The position numbers and the translations under genes are program-made. A stretch of DNA of 47,316 nucleotides, from contig JACRAE010000004.1 in assembly GCA_016213525.1 (NCBI GenBank), forward strand, positions 77,269-124,584, written 5' to 3'. Under the pieces are notes generated by a model that saw only the letters and a list, made by a program, of their open reading frames with translations, had not been told where the DNA came from and did no database searches. Positions within the stretch are counted from its first letter, which is position 1; each line of letters begins with the position of its first letter. Positions 47,001-47,316 of the stretch are shown here, piece after piece. This DNA is from Candidatus Aenigmatarchaeota archaeon. GTDB taxonomy: Archaea; Aenigmatarchaeota; Aenigmatarchaeia; CG10238-14; SCSR01.

Positions 47001-47098
47001 CCAAGGACAAGGTCAAGACGGCCGCGTTCAAGATGGCCGAGACCTACCTCGAGTCCCTCGAGAAGAGGATCGAGAAGCTGAAGGGCGGCGGTAAATGA
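20057..47098 (+). CDS. Giant (9,013-residue) double-anchored surface protein with cytoplasmic HerA/VirB4-like ATPase
   Basis: One uninterrupted 27-kb frame encodes about 0.95 MDa. Residues 1-30 are basic and cytoplasmic, and 31-49 are a signal anchor. Residues 60-180 are an acidic Ser/Thr/Glu linker; 180-1430 are Ig-like and CARDB-like modules. Residues 1435-1900 hold degenerate repeats, and about 1,900-6,630 hold 14 units of about 339 residues. Further Ig/NEW3-like modules reach about 8,320. A CGDNSC...CPADC motif starts at C8325; a Gly/Thr linker is at 8360-8380 and two NEW3-like domains at 8390-8600. A membrane segment lies at about 8605-8640. The cytoplasmic tail has Walker A GGSGSGKS (8697-8704), Walker B LLVYDEVH (D8826, E8827) and a sensor-like VFLISQ. 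Sequons number in the hundreds. The family is not one I recognise as a whole; the ATPase resembles DUF87/HerA motors but lacks the HAS barrel. Adhesion or translocation is inferred. Confidence 0.9.
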   Translation: MRTSPRTGRTGSVTSGPNESYGSGGAAISKLSVGIFAAVALLLAGLMLPNSSITGLFIGDENATSEQSEAEQTAEEPGSSEDVGQQSESEQTTVDETTPETPADQPSDSQTNESTPIDSSDPSLEGNVTDVEEKQTGGNATTTNDTIEIISNATGTSPVEEEQPAENQIVDVPVDTFVSKPLILSYGTDVGAKRSNATRSAILWARAENSTGVIFTVNGTNYEGAHNGSHYNVIFLERGVYFLTSLQAYNSAGNFDERNSTLNFTIRKATLGKIDVRLPKDAFRVGEKISFSAVLDQDIFDKVEAKRKAPRGFGASAASQPFKISLVDPEGRESPIQFSDSGEEKDAVLDTSMGFRPGVYKIKVSALAGTADEETVYSEFSLGLVNINTKKSIYTPGENATIIVGVLNPIGSRVNDAAVLVTVTSPSGSSHSYTYNPITDSGEIKNLDDGTYTLNHPVQETGNFTIFASAESADTTSNYTTYFESRSSVDFEIERAGPTVTYLDGERFQIHITPKISASGVSFTEYVPLNWNISTDGIVANNPGNKSITWTLGNVEAGKKYTVKYTFDPPDISPYLALVGPAKVSHSAGEFNEARQWTVGIDALFLYYVKWTWRYGSSLNVTDQNTLCRGMVYNVSMLMTDEADDTATSSATQGLQVLPEGSGAYTNLPSSGWDYWGGMINSQTVTTELGTTNSCVNGASDQCYFSNRTVNITNATSTGNYKIKLTTTVNPGAFQDSTNIIDVRVINCTDANLARDIKIYSPSGEDGTVMKGNMGRIAVPVANYNGTNSVQTNVTVAILDGTTELGWFFWDNKTQNATITRSLSNSSFNQSVFTWRFEVPDDATQKTYTLRVYINHNGTSSNVTYTKSFTLQASEEGGVEPVAIYTAPSYNYPCDEATASGEQWGINVCNYGDNNLTVNISTELTGKSISQTQAPILLAGVNATITTSALNWVSQKIDTSSCFNGAFRFRGPEDVGVNGGELTTVNWVDPQTGDAAAITKTDDNGVCGGAVGGTHSGSPMPGFNITSNQTVLPSVNPGVNFAFNLKEHTTSTTAGAIHMVDLTIPPGFIVNKSNFTRVPDDGYPIGSVDEGYLVRWTTRNLATITVNPGNTSLTNGTMTFQDIGNFTPGGKVFYHNLLGQSNQNKGQWWGKQRFVLIVNGSWLKVDRFYNDTATTFASGFPSTAYCGIINTSIRVFNKGNQPAINFNVTDTKDNVTVTHQNDLIFQDNASTNTTSVVITQGKNITFGPSIDSIFPTGKLLSSRFYNYTVNISYQTNGTFLFRPFTANSSSVKFMDQDYTLLAICGASLNTSSPTNGTNPLKDEYFNVSSVITNYGPGNASNIIATINVTGPNVTIRNSTNHVSNFTYLENLQYLSTATARYNITSNAAGNYTVCIGANATENVTLASSCNNITIYSPTFFVALSNPLAVSNKTGTSSGPWGHGFTLNVTVLSNTDTAFDVKSWVSNDGGLTYSIVDSRTYSPSSGTVNYTISWNATPNNLPNPTNLLKFNNTLNGNDTTASLTVLKDIVLWEYVQGHSSIMNRTGSQIDSLIFRARDENSTYLNNFATKFRVTTNNVTYFSDTYFENRTNSSGHAVLSFNATCSNDVTGAPKFVVGEQQWKIEVNTSETYGYIQNDSSDTLPRNLTVRGDISPVFNKPDGTLNFTQEDTINFLGATTDDCGDALAPNVRYFMNYTNPTPTGLECSSVSQVGANAFTCDFLTTITTTSGFYNTTMIANKTDHYQNTSIRTGARGLFFLSPIRKLEDASIVPTSSPYSANNWNVSVKVSSGNSDLMDVKLFLKKGAAAFTECTNTSTNGCFNQTVLQCSNCINSTKYWYRNFTSDDVGTWFFQIQLVNNTTGTVEESTAGTDSFEVQDVPASPYTINLENFTRNSTLFSTTAGWGFNFTFNVTVRSTATTNTSILLWRSTAGIEPFFLMSNFTQNLTNYTQVNVTFDPQPNDTDSVLGWKLWYFKFNATDNNATTTTLNTTSSQTVNITKDNVVFEEFFGNNTVANRTGSQSSTLHVRIRDTNGTVIVGESLSFLVTKDGSLYDTGTSVNTNGTGYSVYSFDPSCSPKHFAMNQLWKAQISSNPAYFDNSTNSSGIYLNLSVFGTQLLNLTNPTGSINYTQENTISFLGSATDDCSDPITSNVRYFLYNSSNVLLECSPVTTVGANAYTCDYTTTVTTPSSFYNTTMNITKSFHYQNTTDKTGSPGLFFVNPLRRLAQASGSPSSDGWGRPNWNFSVNATSGNSDPMDIKIYMKKGSDPFTECTAPTCLNQTPTRCTNCIGQAFYWYRNFTNSDQGTWFFQLQMVNNQSGQTVTQTGGTDTVDVVKDDVIIGHAEGNNSNVTRGSTYKFSVNLSDTDRGTVVASPNATVNFNFTTNGNSFTVAGSNTSNSSGHVDFYLTPSCSYSVGSQKWLGYTSSDSNYNNNQSSNFTTTVYGNLKPANGTSTNIVTRNATSATSLFLVGDLVGVTAGANDDCNAIFTNTTGFINATFEFYVNSSYPSPGQRFCGPILYNSTDNTFYCDFATSSLQNDTYSIRMNTSNVTFYNNGSTTKLNAFTLGTPPNSPPIISAAGVAPSSGGWGATYNFSVNVTDSNTAQNVTVYLWESSAGAEPWNRLGQAVCEGNCTGSNQTTVYIAMSPFSCQQQGTRSFKFNASDNSTSSNFASNELTGTFSLGKDSIEFLNVSGNGGTVNRSGSQNFTFYVSINDTTKAVMATANVTVAKFWVTLDTSAFDAGSGNRSSNSTSYVNYTFNPSCSYSASLGQKWMVGVLNDPCYASTNSSNFTLSILGDLSAVNVSGHNSTGGFLIYDPNNVTVRSDAIDECSAYRPEANATFNIVQSAGSPVFTAVPNPANNLGNGTFNATLNFTSRPSGNYSVRVGTSAPAYNPGNNTFDNVTHHQASPLIYNASVSPNSSAWGTTFSFVVNVTDDDDVLNVTLWARCTGGNTSSNGCQPNSNFTARSTQSCTDCSNNQLTFNVPFTLQSNIGGYEWFFNVSDRYGGANSTSAGVFNVTKRSSYLVIQNGNGANVTRIGTNTTQLQVQLFDGYTASAINGFTVSFFVTTDGNLWESGVTNTTHDGGLAEYYFNPTPDRTDPGTCSGPTYQVGTQRWNSTFAGTAGYLDNTSTNFTVIVNTSLYNNLNSPLGQVYSEGSTISMAANVTDECTTGISGANVVFRSYPGALACSAEPATDAGNGTYSCSLDTSGFGVGLYNVTINSTKAFYYDQNSTNTSAYEIRKGPSLTNEQMTPTAEGWGYNYTINVSVSDADLGDTVSLGLFKSVSGAPWKRVGNQTCVGCTSATTVRFHPNFTCEDYLGGPGVTFKFNASDTYGLRSETANFSATFQQDNVSFMVFTGNGITVNREGSVTGRFTIRLNDSDRGNNSVNLTEEPDGIVNATFWFGTDSAPTYDSGHNLTSNSTGFIEYDHDPTCSYQAGSQFWYAEVRFNSCYSDTSMNSQGQNYTVRGQLKPSLFVPLNFSRFNVTNVINHTYNVSSDCSEEGNITSVTGNATFYNFNNVSSNSTPIVETLVSGTYNFTWNSTSQPEGNWTVGLRVNKTNYNGNVTNFTNWFFLDNLNSSANNPSVSPNPGGWGSTFNFSAYMTDPENNNVTCRLFVNTTGGFVLRAQNTTATPGVCNVIYSGFTPSDQSVEAFGNASWYFEVNDTFNRFNTSVVQNLNITKNNVSVVFLLGNGSSVNRSDTNPVGNTTTLAVLINDTTRNALVGQGVPVYFYVTNSLAIFTASNFSATNESGVSEALFNPNNTFEVGPQRWIAEVKGNGSYAVTNSSNSTLTVFGSLSLGLTTPIDPTSTSTGRFLRGSNVTIKANITNDRGDLISGAAVNLTSVNINAGQLNGGQTFLHSPVFDENNGTYNATFNTSLPSEMPTRFYDINFTASAGYYVPNSTTFPNRYFVETKPLLQGPAVVTPASGSGGWGESWTFRVNASDEDLDTLTVRLYTNTSGSGDGYALRSTNASVASGFNTTVIFTISSPAFSSAAASTYRNFKFNVTESSVDFSENFNQTNSTDIFVERDDINLTHQQGNATTVNRSNSADTVYFAVLLNDTDRNFQPNSKTVTFFANRNVSVTSNMTSLGTALTGPPNSNGVANLSMNLNARSDKCEFEVGPHRWKAGVSGDSDFNDKNSTDLFFNVTTAPLSTDVVGPLGTRTYRRGPVNFDALIVSGNVSDDCGYVINANVNIYAIQAGSVYGSCTPATDQVNGTYTCALSPDSSWPLGTYNISINATKQYYNNSLTVTRESAFRLVSQPELTLASFDSISAEATGCSSSCPEGGGWNETWKFTVNLKDLDVGAADKVNVTLWANLTGAYQPLNTTNVTVTGGDQTVTFDGHRFQPGNIGARQYKINATDGFGTFNSTANTSFNIIRDEAEAQFALTVPTSVDRSGSSSSRLEVRVRDADAGAPVGSGVNVSFFSTINASDALSFVYVDNNATNSTGYGLLFFDANCTYSVGVQTWRAGVNQSDTAYVEFGANASSTVTVVGQLRNNMTDPLDNSTYNVTNQIVHRFVTQSDCFPTRADENPVVNATAFAFEVKVNTSGSYLNLTASYNELNGSYNATFNSTQRPEGYYDVRLNSSKAFFNSNSTVYQARYLLENRNVTAANATVTPASGGWSRLFNYSLDVADPEYPTENVTCTLYTSTNGGSSYISKGNVTVAGGQGRCYIAVHDFQVSDIGTDNSFIWQIYDGTASNTYNFTASSGPNITKSQVQIILSAGNASSVNRSSSQTTELVVRVNDTENASIVASGVNTSFWVTNDTGYFLLTNTTTTNSSGASVAAFNPSCLFLVGQQSWTGGVFNDPAYNDTNSTNFTVRIVGDLTNNVINPNGEDYRKVGKDGQTHNVTIRSNITDDCGATISAATVAFNSTQNASGSYTTNSCSPVNNENNGHYNCTFNVSAPVEYGTRFWNVTMNASSSNYNTNVSVKTSAFFVETQPVLSQSGLGNMSPSVGGWGERFHFWVNVSDRDNDTVTVRLYVRTTPSGSFVLRNSTTAQSATNVTVNLSTTFTSGSDIGSWEYKFNVTEDDMWNDTYNGTNFTVEQNDVRIELIYGNNTTVNRSAFVGDPLGNANLSVRVYDSDRNNLITEFISTRFYATRDGSTFATLDTVANDTGEFYTQLTPSCLYSVGPQTWRASSVFSGSTWYKNVNSSDFRFNVTTTNLTISIERPDNVTVVRGVDNITLRGNVTDDCGLVTNASVSFSTIRAGTTTFTCNPATDESSGWYNCTVTNASTASLSTGFYNVTMQAAKQHYNSSLLSTRQSAYRLVTVPKVQSPSISTTSVSGTADNGFSEKWTFSADVQDEDGDNVYVYLWGNLTGEYQLLNQTVCSSCDSGLFHTISFTGHNFLCSNIGARQYKVNVTDVYNYVNTTANVSFSIDKADTTASYGGQGDLTDIDREGSDNETMSVRIRDVDNNTFIVSGFNGTIFVTHNGTSYDNGSTNQTDSSGFIRYRFNPNCTYQVGIQNWVGGSRNDACYKDSTSATLNTTFYGQLKSNFQYPLYASTILVGDVLNLTSNITSECSDAITDATVYHEARSPSYVSENVTPVTHIGQGLYNSTWNTSLHTGGNWSFRVNATRTYYNLNRTLFVNQTFLNNTPPTTENQTVNPPAQGWGYTYNYSLDVFDLQGDNVTCTLYTSTNGGSTFTNKSSTTIISGTGRCSVQVSNFACGEIGTDNSFKWGIYDGTNNFTTSESLGPNITTDNVTLVHVLGNNTIVNRSDTSLNTLDVLIVRVNDTTKGSAASNNTTVTFYVTTDGNTFLSSSNVSNTSGIATYPFNPSCSYNHGSQRWYVNVTDGCYTPNATSTYFNNFTLGIYGDFELTPRGYRQGETTDTSVLRSVQNLTLDAGNPNVVANTSVRNDCGSDQGATTVTIEAIHNSTSQPFSCTEISNPSTGIYRCNKNTTALPARWYDVRVNLTEPFMNYKSARTNTTFFAETKPVANQTGVSTQQNGDTGGWGERFYFNATLNDEDLDFVNATLYVRRYGTSTWINANSTNVNPPVVGQNVTLSWSRGTCEAGAGDQYPHGWEFKFNVSDDENSPFALEDRYETESERRNMTIEKDDVSITLISGNAVTVWRNGTDYKNLTLNITDVDSGLGVGSGVNSSFWVTRNNSVFAGAKIVSTDSNNNISYRFPLDLPGSQNKCEYVTGVQNWVGGVQNDLCYKSLNSSNYTVTLESFLSPTVVEPHGQGFLQGDLVSVNGSLVDDCTIVNGATFTFTYIPTSGSSYQCTSSDNNGFATGQGWYNCTKSTAGKPKGYYNVSYAATKSFYVSNTTLKTSAFFLGNNPALSNPRVDHDTGGWGETYVFTVTFTDADLNLNNISLWKSRNSSDNSSWQLVETKQVQGISTDVSFTHKLTCNDYATMDPYMYFKFNTTDPFGFTDQTSAVNMTLDRDDVTVTTTASSNSTVRRIAAGQAFLEVSIFDSDNGTYPTGANATIFVTENTSVFTSSYNCTSSNGTCSAGHNPSCTSSVGTQYWLGGTTDRNGFSCYKLTNSSNTTFTVFGQLNVSISNPAANKTLNRGTNATMNATTSNDCSAEVTDASITWLNNTFVNLTTGYNTTGWSVDRYHPLGSDRIYANASRQFYDNGSNSTPVTIFGWANVTSILPANGSAYSAGANVPLSCVVRDGNNSQPISSYLVRFLKNGASLANESTSAAGAVNTTWFTSTENAGTYNQTCFIADNSTLYYNVSASYMSTFLVLQRPLIIDQLSVQNPTIYRNDTFAPFATNITIHVKDSGIGDADGANATFYNATHFVGNCTTNSTGYCSLFSFNPSDTVSPGTLTIFVNSTRPQNENSATNSTGITVKGILNTTIYLPANGSTFSKSQSMQLLANGTSENGESYWDLGPTISWYNESSLLIQGNSTILSQSSVAQQQTGPHSIMASATKNGYDSGQANVTVTITGLADAVWVLPTGTTPYPDTFTPTCLVRDVDLLAGIPNYQANFSYKWDVDSGFTANGSFQTNSSGHAGYSFVPVQKGNITFRCNIGSNLTQFYTASVSQAEVNISVRDTRLPQIFNISILPNSSLEASLNATNITADITDNYQVSSAWANISLPNGSYEIVTLANITVPQSGFGYFSARYSALYIPRMEGIHNVTVYAQDATPEFNTNSTLGGNFTAIGKVYGIVRQSPLSKTVFGITQSASGSFEMVSNFTNFGPATMYNLNLTHAESPVSSLSYNETSKACGTLSSGQMCNWTFTVTVPAATSPQLIITNVSAQWKNPDNTTNSTQNRTQVTVSQNPVVTTTPVSLAVSAGHEATTSAGSITTASSGNYQLLDVAVSAIGGNLATGCPLCILTINPSSFGLLTAGSNFSSNVSVAVPAGQTPGFYQTFLVAGTSNAGNSSVLFNVTVPQNTTWTRTPSSMSTVLAPPNTTGTIGNISVRNAGNIKILFSIFNSGNGSSFVLPHPAGSSQLVTAFDLEKQTTGNVTVDYSVPSSAVPGMYTVDVIIDNSSATPTSQTTTITLNVSDIPPTIDNPIISPTSFEIGLGVDNVTVNATITDNTAVHTAFINVTRPDGSTAIQVMSLGSNSSYSTAYATAISGTHQIRICANDTFGLLNCTSQTGVLAADTTNLTISPNSTVITADNVTIYSGQVFGLNATLVNGGGARALYSNLTINTTQNVSASPSFMLYGTILRGTNSTNTSAISVAANSSPGLYGMNLSANWTNLNGTAGRANTTVSVNVTENQFVYSLTPSISMFTSIAGTGNSSFTILSAGNANATAINMTCVSGTVCQNLTVLFSPQNVSTLAPGSRATINFTVAAPFNFPSGSHNGVFNVNYTQDSFNISVVVNVPSNISWTVSPSEIRRSVLMSDTGTFGTVNVTNTGNVAMTLNFTVNSTAGSVLSLNASQLTFASGETKFIQVNFTTPEVTADTNYTGYFRSQIVGDLAQNTSVTEIDSYMDAFVLSYKVNVTKPTSADPRLGVTSGSTTAAVVNVTSPLNVPLSSGATFTVFLYNSSTRSEATVTSSAFNATDSLWYVSFTAPSLSSSRVYSLNVTANNTLSLSKSRWVLSPDSVVYSDAIKPTVVISLPSNNSVNASVPITTNVTEAGGLRNSSFSVRYPNGTVQNFSAAYSRENDVYTFSFGLNDTSQIGNYNFTAVGCDFSANCGASSQTFDIFPVVYFSGFTKDVESASEPAFLGEFLLYDQGTNSVRFNVTSNASTGLYNRTIDVKAYDIVATAKGSDFLHGVSINNINLTTNMFNPIVMGEVPTLRTTSSAVKGLYVATTLNNTNNTVYMDFSDCVSPGCSVSIFNPNNLGIYKYGSNWTTKISSSTNTQWTRLTNPSGGNSDGSINITSFRASVNQSTLDGVYVLAEFICGDNSCSATFGETTAICPADCAAGSSIPPVTIPTLGSGSGGGGGGGTGTTTTTSSVNGTIPEPESPVPFEVKSELIETELVLGEEKIFSIDIKNNLDTASSASVSVDGPAFALLTVQTPSFTIGAKSTSSVQIRAFAPTSAVPGIYTGEIVVTVGSSTYKAPVTITVRTLAESLLDVKVKALTDAIGPGGTLVFEISLINMGETAKVEDITVNYTVRALEDQSKVITTVKETLAVENINTIRRDLKLPDDIPEGKYILDVAAVYSNGNKFASSADNFEVSTMPLPLLLLRALFLNPITYVVVGGGIPAGLLGYKWFLAYKAGKAAKARYVSPLDFKTLPKAGPNSIEVGRIAETNVKSYIDIPQLIMHSIAAGGSGSGKSVSAMVAAEELLKRKVPVVVFDPTAQWTGFMKPNKLKLMLDLFPRFGLKPTDARGFKTNVIMVDDPNMEIKLSEHVHPGEITVFVMNRLPPGELDGFVRRSIQSVFDMRPQESKEIKMLLVYDEVHRLLPKYGGKSGYTAIERAAREFRKWGIGVFLISQVLLDFKGAIRANIANEIQLRTKYEGDIGRVKSKYGIDYASKVTRLTIGTGLFQNPEYNNGRPWFINFRPLLHSPFALTEDEINQYTTLNKKIGEFDKVIAEAKARKVDTYDIEIELNIAKDKVKTAAFKMAETYLESLEKRIEKLKGGGK
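24361..25750 (+). repeat. Degenerate first units of the giant-protein repeat array
   Basis: One recognisable unit begins with GPWGHGFTLNVTV near 24361 and has the NRTGSQ module near 24670. An extra W-containing module (ANNWNVSVKV...) is inserted near 25380. This makes the spacing to the next NRTGSQ module about 1.4 kb instead of 1.0 kb. Confidence 0.65.
25750..39950 (+). repeat. About 14 tandem coding repeats of about 339 residues
   Basis: Each unit has three parts. Part (a) starts G-W-G followed by alternating strands (for example SSGGWGATYNFSVNV). Part (b) has GN..TVNRSGS, then FNPSCSY-VG-Q-W and a later N-D-x-CY. Part (c) has VTDDC, then a C-x-P, a Y-x-C and a Y-N-V-T strand. Part (a) motifs begin near 25751, 26755, 27805, 28810, 29820, 30830, 31853, 32925, 33933, 34939, 35945, 36911, 37941 and 38970. 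Spacing is 966-1072 bases, averaging about 1,017. Units have diverged in sequence but not in length. The paired Cys suggest disulfides. Confidence 0.85.
45871..47095 (+). other. Membrane segment and cytoplasmic P-loop ATPase region of the giant protein
   Basis: Residues about 8605-8640 are hydrophobic (LPLLLLRALFL, then ITYVVVGGGIPAGLLG) and are followed by a Lys/Arg-rich stretch, as expected for the cytoplasmic side. The ATPase then has Walker A GGSGSGKS, VVVFDPTAQWTGF, Walker B LLVYDEVHRLLP and RKWGIGVFLISQ. The order and spacing match HerA/FtsK-superfamily motors with the 'DEVHRLLP' form of HerA. A helical C-terminal tail ends the chain. Confidence 0.8.
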
Positions 47099-47316
47099 TG
47101 GCAGAAAACAAGAAAATTTCAAGGGAGGCGCTCCTGCAGGAGAAGCGCGACGTGCAGGACCTCAGGTCGCACCTCGAGGAGGAGTACAGGAAGGCCGAGA
47201 TATCGGAGAGGAACTACGACGAGCTGGCGGCGAAGTACGACGAGAGGGTCAGGTACATAGACAAGACCCTGGGCATAGCCTCGGGGGACATGCCGGACGA
47301 GGAGCTGGACGAGAAG
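47095..47316 (+). CDS. Coiled-coil protein, 3' end outside window
   Basis: The start is ATG 47095, or the adjacent ATG 47098, with the first overlapping the giant gene's stop as ATGA. A GGCGG stretch just before could be the ribosome binding site. About 74 codons are visible: highly charged, with no membrane segment, and with heptad-like helices (LLQEKRDVQDLRSHLEEEYRKAE, then RNYDELAAKYDERVRYIDK). No family is recognised. The coupling suggests a partner of the ATPase tail of the giant protein, itself helical at its end. Confidence 0.65.
   Translation, partial: MMAENKKISREALLQEKRDVQDLRSHLEEEYRKAEISERNYDELAAKYDERVRYIDKTLGIASGDMPDEELDEK

Noticed and set aside
20057..47098. Frameshift or fusion artefact creating the giant frame
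   Set aside because: The frame, codon use and repeat spacing are continuous throughout, and the downstream start overlaps the stop as in a normal operon. It cannot be fully excluded without reads.

Overview
This window is archaeal chromosomal DNA. It carries family B and family D (small subunit) replicative polymerases, a DnaG-type primase, Hjc, Hel308, Kae1, Nop5 with fibrillarin, TrmI and SecD. Most genes have an AT-rich TATA-like box 25-29 bases before the start codon and no Shine-Dalgarno, which is the archaeal leaderless pattern. The short signal anchor followed by 'SSITGLFIG', the Cys-rich CGD-x-x-C...CPADC motif, the giant surface protein and the many compact stand-alone genes suggest a DPANN-type archaeon. 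I cannot fix the phylum from the sequence alone.

Layout. 1-1729: SecD, cut by the window edge. 1731-5675: PolB and the PolD small subunit DP1, both on the minus strand with separate promoters. 5745-7535: a more AT-rich patch with three small winged-helix-like proteins, one orphan, and a 352-base intergenic region holding two operator-like repeats, an AT-rich stretch and a purine tract. 7569-13780: a metallophosphoesterase, Hjc, DnaG, the RNA ligase-like protein ThpR, a PRC-barrel protein, Kae1 and Hel308, mostly in divergent or tightly convergent pairs. 13807-16535: tRNA-Pro(CGG), TrmI, HtpX and NAD(P)HX dehydratase, all on the minus strand. 16667-18412: the Nop5-fibrillarin operon for box C/D RNA-guided 2'-O-methylation. 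18386-19521: a winged-helix protein and a MinD/ParA-type ATPase, coupled on the minus strand.

19821-47316: the outstanding feature is a plus-strand operon of a 79-residue winged-helix protein, a single 9,013-codon gene, and a partial coiled-coil gene. The genes are joined by ATGA stop/start overlaps. The giant protein has an N-terminal signal anchor and roughly 8,500 exoplasmic residues, including about 14 tandem units of about 339 residues with conserved Cys and very many N-glycosylation sequons. Near its C terminus it has a second membrane segment and then a cytoplasmic HerA/VirB4-like P-loop ATPase. A surface filament and a DNA- or protein-pumping type of motor are thus one polypeptide. 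A plausible reading is an attachment and translocation machine for cell-cell contact; the function is inference. A near-perfect palindrome beside the operon's TATA box is a candidate binding site for the winged-helix protein.

Several conserved enzymes have unusual active-site residues: DP1 lacks the GNHD motif, Hjc has Gln in place of the catalytic Glu, the small phosphoesterase lacks the first Asp and the GNH motif, and SecD has Asn where GTGVD is expected.
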